Shown here piece after piece: positions 55,323 to 64,000 of a DNA stretch of 64,000 nucleotides; position 1 is the first letter of the stretch, and each line of letters begins with the position of its first letter. The stretch lies in NCBI GenBank assembly GCA_036873135.1, contig JAPTYO010000008.1, positions 27,678,761 to 27,742,760 on the forward strand, read 5' to 3'. The notes under the pieces were generated by a model that searched no databases, was not told the DNA's origin, and saw nothing but the letters and a program-made list of their open reading frames with translations. A program made the translations under genes and the position numbers. This stretch comes from Clarkia xantiana subsp. parviflora (Eukaryota; Streptophyta; Magnoliopsida; Myrtales; Onagraceae).

Positions 55323-55598
55323 TGTATTATTATTATTATTTATAATTAATAAGTATATATAATCAAAAAATGTTTCGTGAAATTTTAATTTTTATTTGAT
55401 TCAAGATTGATTCATCTTACTTTTAAAAAATAACAATATAAAAATTATGTTTATTAGAGATTATAAGTATTTATATGTCTTTTTTATTTGTTAGGGTAAC
55501 ATATATTTATACTTTAACTATACAATGTGAAGATTAAATCATCATATTAATTTATGGAAATGATATTATGCTTTACTCAGATATATATGTTGATCCAT

Positions 55599-55601
<3 letters not shown>

Positions 55602-55655
<54 letters not shown>
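55602..55655. repeat. (AT)n microsatellite
   Basis: An almost perfect alternating AT tract of about 54 bp. It can extrude into cruciforms and is usually length-variable. Confidence 0.95.
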
Positions 55656-55656
<1 letters not shown>

Positions 55657-55779
55657 AAATGTTTTTTTAAAGTATTAAAATAATAAAGTTTGTTCATGTA
55701 ATTAACTTTTTATACAATAAATTATATATGTCGAACATGGTTATAATTAATTACATCAATACAACATGTAGATAAATAT

Positions 55780-56075
55780 AAAATCTTTATTTTCATAAAA
55801 AAATATAGTCTTTCCAAAAGTTCATAATAATTATGTTAATATAATATAACTCGTATTTGCACTTTTTTTTTGTAAAATGTAATATATTTTACAGAATTTT
55901 CTATATAAGATAAAATTCAAATCATTATTTTCATAAAATATAGTCTTTCCAAAAGTTCATGATAATTATTTTAATATAATATAACTTGTATTTGCGCAAA
56001 CTTTTTTTTTTTGTAAAATATAATATTTTATTATTTTACATAATTTTATATATAAGATAAAATTAAAATCATAAA
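55780..56075. repeat. About 135-bp tandem duplication
   Basis: TAGTCTTTCCAAAAGTTCAT begins at 55806 and again at 55941. The following AATATAATATAACT.GTATTTGC, T-run and TATAAGATAAAATT blocks repeat in the same order. The copies differ by scattered changes. Confidence 0.75.
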
Positions 56076-58469
56076 ATTATAAATATTATATATGCTTAAA
56101 ATATTGATCAAATAATGAACTTAATTTATATAAATATTATTACATTTTTTGGTCCCAGATTTTTTTTATATTATAAAAATATTATTACTGTAATTTAAAA
56201 GTGGATAATTAATTATATTAACGTAGAATAATTTATATAAAAAAAGTGACAAAAATTAATAAAAGTGAATTACCCAAACTCATGTAGTCTAATTTTGTTA
56301 ATTGTTAAAACAAATATTATTAATTTTTAGTAGTTCATATTTTTTATAAAATAAATAACTATATATAACTCTTGATGAGCGCCCTCCTAGAACATCCCGC
56401 GAAAAAAAAAAAAAAAAAAACTGAAGTTATGTAAATATTTATTAATACTGGTTTCTTAATAATTAATCTCATGACAATAATAACGGTAATGCAATATTTA
56501 ATACAGTAATTAATAATTAACTTCTATTGTTATATGATAATTATGACGATTTATAAGGCAACATTTAATACTATTATTAATTGAGCATTAATTAATTAAT
56601 AATCTAATAAACTATCAAGTATTTTTATAATATGTCGTTATGAATACAAATTGCCAATATTTTTAATTAAGGTATTATACAATATTTTTTATAATAAAAA
56701 AATTGGTAGTTCTTAATTTCAAATTAAGAAAGATTTTATATTTTGTTCAAATCAAGAAAGTTTAACAATCCAGAATTACAATGGTGTGAATTTTGCTAAT
56801 AAAATAATGCTTAAATTATAATATTTTATTAAGAAATTTTGAGTATTAACATTTTATAAATATAGATATGTTGTAGTGTAATAAATAATTTCTATTTTAT
56901 CGAATACAATTATATAATCTTTTTTCATTGAATCATCATATAATCTATTTTTGGACCTCTAAATTAAACATTAATTTGTATACATTATAAAGATATAAAA
57001 TATATGAATAATTATTTTTATATATTGTTTTGTCAATATCAACTATAAACATATGAATTCTTATTTGGTATATCAATATATGTATTAATATAATAATATA
57101 TATATAATTAAATCATTCTACATACATTGAATGTTTTCGTTAAAAATAATTTAGTATTCACAATTTAAAGAGTATAAACTTTTTTTGTGTAAGATGTGAG
57201 GTATTGAAAAAATATATATATATTTTATGTGGATAGTTTTTAGTCAAACGACTAAAAACTTATGAATAACAAATATTCAGTCTGAATTAACATCTAGATA
57301 GTAATATGCAATAAATACAATAAAAAGGAGAAAGAGCTAAATAAATTTTATTAATCACAATTATATATATCAATTTAGAAATAATGTATATATTACATTT
57401 TTAGATTAAGGAAACTTTATTTGGCAAAAAAAGATTAAAGAAATTTTACTATTAACAATTATTAAGGTAGTATCTAAGAATAAATTAAATAAGAATTTCC
57501 AAATTCAACAATTTGCAATTAGGGATGATATATAGAATAATTAATCATAATCATGATATTATTAAAAAAAAATAATATATATATATCTAAAGGAGAATAT
57601 CATCTGTAAAAACCAACCTCAAATTAGGGTTCACTTGTTACCTGAATATGCACGCCTCGAAGATGAATTCATAATTAACATAATGACACCCTCCCCTCAT
57701 TTCTTCCTACCATATAATCGGTCACGCCTTGTTCATCTCCATTGTATCGCTATGTGTGTGGTCAGTCGATTCATTATAAGTTTAGATTTTCAAAAGAACG
57801 ACGGTCACTCCTTTGAAGCAAGCCCAAACTTGTCAAGGTAACAATCAAAAGCCGTCACCTTCGTTCAACCCACCATTTGTAGATGTATTTATTTGAGAAT
57901 TTTTGTAATACTTTAGCTGAAACTTTTTCATTGTATAGTGTTGAGTCATGTTTGTGGTTGTGTAGATGATACCTGAGGTGATCGTGACAATGAAGGAAAT
58001 GCATGTTCTAGCTAGATCACACTATTTAGAATTTCATTATGGGATTCATAAGAAAGCAATAGTTGATACAATATGGTGTATTGGTCTAATTAGTCAATAC
58101 CTCAACTTTTTGTAACTCCCATTAATAAAAAGTAACAGCTCCTATTGTGCAATGTGAGAGTTTGAAGACTATCTAAGACATAGGAAATGTTTATATGGAC
58201 AATGACACATCAACTATGTGAGATAGTGGATGAGTTGGACCAATTAGAGTTGTTAATTTGTACATATCAACAATGCATTTCATTACTTGTCAACACTACA
58301 TAAAACATATTGAAATTATATTATATATAGATTATTTGTAATGATACATTTTTTTTTAAAAAAAATGTATGATTTATTTGTTATACATAAGTATAAATTG
58401 TAAATAAGCATAGATTATGATAGTTAGAAAGCGATAATTGGTCTTCAAATAAATTTTTTACAACCATGT
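56076..58469. other. Very AT-rich intergenic DNA
   Basis: No gene is recognised. A short, less AT-rich stretch at 57600-57860 has a 68-codon frame without any known motif, which I do not support. An A-run lies near 56402-56420. Confidence 0.5.
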
Positions 58470-58587
58470 AATATGGTATGGTGGTTCAGCACCTTATCTG
58501 TGTTCAAACCTCGCTAATGATTATGAGAATTAAAAAATATTAATAGCTAGCACTTTACACTTTACGGCTGAGGCAAAAAAAAAAAAA
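58460..58587 (+). mobile_element. Possible tRNA-derived SINE
   Basis: TGGTATGGTGG (58474-58484) resembles a pol III A box and TGTTCAAACCTC (58501-58512) a B box, about 28 bp apart as in tRNA-derived promoters. The segment ends in an A-run at 58575-58587. Matching target duplications are not clear. Short and partly degenerate. Confidence 0.4.
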
Positions 58588-60000
58588 TCCTGATTTTAAA
58601 TAATTTAAAGAAAGTTTATAGAAATATGACAAATACATTTTAAAGTCTATAATTATAATACTATTAAAGTAGTTTTTATATACATATTTTTTTATAATTT
58701 TTTTAAATGATTTTTGTATTTAAAATAAATTTGTTATTTTATTTGTTTGTATAAAAATTATTTCAGAACTTTTTACTTTTTTTATTTAAATAAATTTGTG
58801 TATTTTAAAGGGAAAATTACATTTATGAGCTTCAACTATCGCCAGGTGAGGGGATTCAGATCACCTTCCTAGTATTCATGCCTCAGAGCGTGTCTCATCG
58901 TTAAAATCTTGACATGTGTATTTACATTAATAATTTCCTTATAAGGTTCACCAATCCTAATAAGATTTCAGAAAAAAAAAAAAAAAACTACAAAATTAAT
59001 TACACTCAAGATACTTTTCAATATCTTAACAGTGATGCGCGATCTATGACATAGAGAGTAGGGCAGGAGATCTAAATCTCATGTGAGTAGCCTCAGTTTT
59101 TGTTTTTAGTTTTAGGAGTAAGCATATTCTAAAAGTATTTTTTCTGCGTCAAACATGACTCGATTGACCTGGTTAGGGTGCTCGTTTTGGCCCGAGCTTG
59201 TGCCAAACATATTCACATGGTCTAGGAGACCATATTTGAGACAACCCCAGGCTTGAACGAGTGTATGACTCGCCCTAGCCAATTAAAATTCTAAATCGCT
59301 ATTGGCTCGATTTACTGAGCTACCATCTCGCCCTGACCCATAATAATAATATAAATGGTCTCTCAAACCATGTGAACATATTTGAAACCTCTCTAGAACT
59401 CAACACCTAAGGGAAGTCACTACTAAATGCAAACTCTCGACGGTCATGAGTATGAAGCTCCTTCTCCAGCCCACGCCTAAGCTAAAGCCGAAAGCCCAAC
59501 CACAGCGGATGACCTTGTTTATCCTCACATTCACTCCACTCCCCAACCCTGCCTCGACAAACCGTGGAGTCTGCTTCTTCCCCCTCCCCCTTACAGCCCT
59601 TCTATCGAGCCAGTCCCGACCTAGTGACAGGAACAACTTCTTGGAAGCACGCACATCGTTTTCGCCACAACCACCACCCCCAAGCTTGCACAAGAACCGT
59701 CTGATACTCCCGCAACCACCACCACAAACAACACACTCAACAAGTCAGGCCTTCCCACCCACTGACGAGCATCACCTCATCGCCCGAACGCGCCGGTCGC
59801 GTGCTCATCACGCACCTACACAAACCACCACACGCCATCACACACCTTCACGCACCTCCCATGCGACCACACGACCACAAGCCCCACCACGCACCACCTC
59901 ACGCGCCACCGCACGCACATCCACGCGCATTTCACCACCACTAACGCCCCTTGCGAGCCGGTCGGGTACTAACCAAGTACCTATGAGCGCGTACTTAGAG
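58588..60000. other. Intergenic DNA with a C-rich block
   Basis: From 59446 to 60015 the plus strand is rich in CACC/CCAC words. It keeps a 189-codon Pro/Thr/Arg-rich frame open without any known domain. Composition alone can explain it. The rest is AT-rich. Confidence 0.4.
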
Positions 60001-61480
60001 CACTTGCAATGTTAGTTCCTAGTTCCATGTTGTAAATTTATCATTGTAGAGAGTTCCTAGTTCCTAGTTCCACTTACTGTTGGTTCCTACTAGTAATGAT
60101 TAAATAGGAACTTGGTTTTGCAATGGGAGTTCCTTCTTCCAAAATGGGAGTTCCTAGTTCCTAAATTTGCCACTGGACGCTGACTAGGCGCCACTAGGCG
60201 TGACTGGGACAACAAATACTACCGTTTTGCCATTATAAAGTGAATAGTGAAGTGTGACAGTTCCCACTAGTAGGAACTCCCCCGTTACTGTTCATGTCGG
60301 TTCCTACTTGATAATATTATTTTATTCAATTGTTTTGCTTCTCTTTTGGGGTATATATATATAATTATCCTACGCTAACTCGGATAAGGACACAAGTCGT
60401 AATAAGTCGTTTTAATATTAAATAAGTTAAATAATGACACGAACCAAATTCACTATTTTTTTTAACTTTAAATCAATTTCAGAGTTTTTAGACGCATTTT
60501 GTTTATATTTAACCATGTAACACAACCTCAATTCTAAATTTAAAAAAAAAAAATAGTATAGAATTTCATATTATTAGACGTGAAATAAATTTTTACTAAA
60601 AAAATTTATATTATTTTAATGCATGTATATTTTTATATAATCTAATTATTATATTATATTATTATTCTATAAAAGGAAGATATTTTTTTATTATGATACA
60701 TTATATATAAAAATAATATTTTTAGGATGATATACAATATATTTTTTGTTTTATGTATATTAAAATCATTAGTAAAAATATATTATATATTTGTTTTTAT
60801 ACAATTTTTTAAATACCAAAAGAATCGCAATTACTTTTAAATATATAGTACGTAAATAATTGAACTAACCCTAACGACGCCGACTTTCAAATTTTAGGAT
60901 AATTAACAACACAACTCGGTCAAAGTTGGAACCCAAATATTTGATCCAAATATGAAACTTTGACGAATTCATAAAAAAAATATAATTTTCGTTAAATAAT
61001 CAATTGGATTTTTATGATTTTGTACATATTTTTTTCCAAATTTATTTTAATTAATTCGTTTAACACTTGAATCTCATTCATTGGTTTGTCATGTCCATAT
61101 TTTAAAAAATATGAATATTTAATTTATATATAATATTTAAAAAAATTTGGTCGAACATCTATTGGATTTTCGTATGCATGTGCTAATTCTATGTTGTCTC
61201 AAATATATATGTATTCTGTTTTTTTTTTTGACAAAATTAATATATTATTTGTATTTTTCTATAATATGATTTTTAAATTATGACAATCATATTTAACAAA
61301 ATTACGTGCTTATTTATTTGTTATATTCGTGACTTTTTATATAATTATTTGAGTACCAAAATATAAATATTTAATTTATATATAGAGTTTTTTTATACAA
61401 TAATATATATTGTGAGTATAGAATTATGTGGGTCCCAATTTGGAAGTGGAACTAGGTCTCCACCATTGGAGAGAGTTCCC
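60001..61480. mobile_element. Degenerate foldback-like element (candidate)
   Basis: The left part starts GAGCACTTGCAATGTTAG and repeats AGTTCCTAGTTCC. The right part contains GAACTAGGTCTCCACCATTG and GAGAGAGTTCCC, partly complementary to the left. GAGCA...CAATG-type ends recur in plant TIR elements. Between them is AT-rich DNA with no frame. Boundaries and TSD are not resolved. Confidence 0.3.
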
Positions 61481-62257
61481 ATTTTACTGTAGCATTTACT
61501 GTACCTATATATAATATATTATGTAACATTAATAAACAACAAAGTTATTAAGTACCTATATATAATATCATGGACCAAATTATAATAAATGTAAAGTTAA
61601 GATTATTAGGGTTAGGGAGTTTAAGAGGCGGCGCAACTTCTTCTTCTTCATTCTTCAGTCTGTTTGTTCATTGTCCAGCTCCAGTCCAGAGACTTCAAAA
61701 TTCAGATCATACCTCGAGTTTGGCCTCCGCCTCGCCCTCGACCCCGCCTCAGTCTCGCCCTCGACCCCGCCTCAGTCTTCCACCCAGCCACAACCAACCG
61801 AGACCAGCCGAGACCAACCGCGCGCGACCAGGCGACCACCATGTGAAATTCAACGACAACAACCATTCATTAAACTGATCGCTCATTTTCTTCCTAATGC
61901 GTATTCTCTTCTCAATCACCATTTCAAAGTATAGAACTGTCCTTTGGAAATATGGTTGTTGAATTTCACGCATAACTCTAAAATTTGAATTTTACCATTT
62001 TCTTCCCAAACAAACAATGTCTGTATGTTCCTCAGATTTCCTCTGGTTTTCCAGCATTTCCTATCACTCGGGTCGGGTCGAGGCCCCGCGGGTCGACATG
62101 TGGATTTTTTTTATCCCAACTGACCCGCCCCGCGATGTACATGGGCGGGTCCGTCAGGTCGACCCGCGGGTCCGGGGCCGTGGAAACCCGCCCTGTTGCC
62201 ATCCCTACCTACACCTACCCCTTCTATTTGGACTCCTAACTCGTCAGAACTATTAGA
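61481..62257. other. Intergenic DNA with GC-rich repeat fragment
   Basis: The direct repeat GTACCTATATATAATAT occurs at about 61500 and 61551. From 62065 to 62200 there is a GGGTCG/GACCCGC-rich block like plant dispersed repeats. A Ser/Pro-rich frame at 61570-61878 has no known domain. Confidence 0.4.
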
Positions 62258-62464
62258 TGTACATATTGTATATACATTGATAGGTACTCATACTTGTATA
62301 GATATATGGTACCTTAGTTTGACTTGTATAGTTGACTAGTTAGTTATGATTGATCTCCTATATATAGTGGCATCCTAACATGTAAATACTTGGTTGAATC
62401 ATTTATACATTCATATTTTATATCTCCTTATGGTTCAACCCTCCTCTCCACATTATAGAACTCA
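62258..62464 (+). repeat. Probable 5' LTR of a copia element cut by the window edge
   Basis: The segment TGTACATATTG...ATAGAACTCA (about 207 bp) has an LTR-like TG...CA shape and a TATA-like CCTATATATAG. It is followed three bases later by TGGTATCAGAGC (62468-62479), the copia primer-binding site. The partner LTR is outside the window, so the left edge is uncertain. Confidence 0.55.
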
Positions 62465-64000
62465 ATATGGTATCAGAGCTATGGTATTTGCATTCATCGA
62501 TTTGGATCTTGAAGATTGAGCATGGAGCTGATCTGGTGTTTGCATAGACTGCTGCATGTTTGCATATGGAGCTGATCTGGTGTTTACATAAACTGCTGCA
62601 TGTTTGCATATGTAGATTTGCTTCATTTCAGCGGATAATTGGAGCTTTTATGCATCGATTCGAACTTGAATCTTGAGGATTTCAGCTTCGATTCTTAGAT
62701 TACTTGAAGATCAAGCCATTTGCTGTTATTTTGGTGGATTTGCTGCATGATTCTTCATGTTTTGATTGATGATTTCTGCGTTTGAAGCTGCTGCTGCTGT
62801 GTTTGCATATGCCAGCATTGTGTTTGCATACTTGCTGTTCTTCATTCTGCAGCTTCTCTGCTGGTTTTGGCTGAGCTTCGATTCTGCAATTCGAGGCTTC
62901 GTTTCGTGATTTCTGCATTGCATATGCTCTCTATACATCATTGCGAAGTTTCTGTGAAGATTTGAGCATCATTCGAAGCTTCTTGGAGGTAATTCTGATT
63001 CAAATTCAGATTTCGCGCCTATTTTACAGCTTGATGTTCGATCTTCGATTTCGAGCTTGTTTCTTGAACATTTGCTATGATTCGAATTGCATTGGATTCG
63101 CATTTGATGCTGCTATTGATTCTAAGCTACAATTTGTGGATTTCTGCTGTGGATTTGCGCAATTTGGATCGATTTTGGTTCGAAGTTGCTGTGTTCTTGA
63201 TACTGCTGTTATGTTGCTGCAATTTCATCAAATTCGATTTGGATAATCGATTATTTGCTGCAATTTGGACTGGATTAGTTGCGCCTTTAGGTTGCTATTG
63301 GATTCCAGTTGGTTTGTTGTTCGATTTCGACGATTTGGAGTTGAATCGAATTGGTTTTGTTGAAGAACACTTGAAGAACACCTTGAAGATCATATTCTGC
63401 CCAGATTTGTTCATCTCTGGAAATTGCTGCATCTCGCTGGGATTGAACCTGCGGCTTGTTGCTTCAGTAAATGTGTGGATATTTTTGCGTCTGCGTGGTA
63501 TCGAACCCGCGACCTCTGGCACTGTGTTGTGCTCCCTCCGTACACCGGATTTTTGGCATGGAGTTGGCTCGTCTCGTGCACCCATGTGCACCCTCATGTG
63601 CTCTGCACATGCCTAGGCCTCTTTGTGCGATTTTGTGCGAATTTGGGGGCTGATTTTGGAGTTTTATGAAGTTTGGGGCTTCTTTGCAAGCTTTTGGATA
63701 TTTGGGGCTGTTTTAGGCAGTTTTCAAATTTGGAATACTCTTTTGAAGACTTTGGGGCTGTTTTGGAGCAGTTTCAGAGTTTGGGCATTTTTGCTGATTT
63801 TATGATGTTTGGGGCTATTTTGAGGATAGTTCTGAAATATTGGGGCTTCTTTGGAGCTTTTGAAGACTTTGGGGCTGTTTTAAGGACAGTTCTCAAATTT
63901 TGGGGCCGTATCCCGAAAATTGGATTTTCGAGGGGCCGTTTTGTGAAGACCGGATTATCAACATTGGCATTTTGGAGCGGGTTTTAAATTTCCTATGGAT
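62465..64000 (+). mobile_element. Leader of the right-edge copia-like element
   Basis: Starts with the PBS TGGTATCAGAGC. A 44-bp unit containing GGAGCTGATCTGGTGTTT repeats at 62524 and 62568. Later the sequence is T/G-rich with degenerate TTTGGGGCTGTTTT units (63640-63900). Two B-box-like words on the minus strand lie at 63440-63457 and 63497-63515. No gag or pol is reached before the window ends. Confidence 0.45.

Noticed and set aside
57635..57841. 68-codon plus-strand frame
   Set aside because: No known motif and no supporting context.
59446..60015. 189-codon Pro/Thr/Arg-rich frame
   Set aside because: No domain, C-rich low-complexity composition, and no intron-exon or promoter support.
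63430..63520. tRNA gene on the minus strand
   Set aside because: Only B-box-like words are present; no cloverleaf or acceptor stem could be built.

Overview
This is plant nuclear DNA, almost certainly from a eudicot. The background is AT-rich, genes carry short GT-AG introns, and most of the window is transposable elements. I reconstruct two host genes that look intact. They lie head to head between about 2.1 and 13.3 kb. On the minus strand (10349 to 2076) is a nine-exon plant U-box gene encoding a USP domain, a coiled coil, a protein kinase domain and a U-box. On the plus strand (10709 to 13337) is a six-exon TRB/SMH telomere-repeat-binding factor (Myb, linker-histone GH1, coiled coil). They share a divergent promoter of about 360 bp with three site II-like motifs.

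The U-box gene's last intron holds a 4.3-kb Ty1/copia element (2307-6627) in the same orientation. Its 115-bp LTRs are identical and it has a 5-bp TSD, so the insertion is young. It lies between the exon that starts the U-box and the exon that finishes it. Left of the gene is a 646-bp Mutator-type foldback element (655-1300). Right of TRB are a CACTA-like non-autonomous element (14544-14988) and a 7.8-kb L1-type LINE (15696-23475, 18-bp TSD). ORF1 of the LINE is split by a second Mutator-type foldback element (16721-17244).

From 24.4 to 53.5 kb is a four-level nest. Element A (24415-53475, minus) is a gag-only Ty3/gypsy-like retrotransposon. Element B (30778-52528, minus) is a decayed Tat-like Ty3/gypsy element inserted in A's right LTR. 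Element D (35873-48710, plus) is a solo LTR related to A's LTRs, inserted in B. Element C (36884-48141, plus) is a more complete Tat-like element inserted in D. A, B and C have perfect 5-bp TSDs; D's matches at 4 of 5 positions. B and C share a layout: integrase, then tandem minisatellites, then a multi-exon gene on the opposite strand of the element, then the 3' LTR. In B the antisense gene's reading frame stays in phase across two introns.

From 53.5 to 62 kb the sequence is very AT-rich with no convincing gene. It holds a Helitron-like 3' terminus, a long (AT)n tract, a possible SINE and a degenerate foldback region. The right edge (from about 62258) looks like the 5' LTR, primer-binding site and leader of another copia element that runs out of the window. 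I found no rRNA, tRNA gene or CRISPR array.
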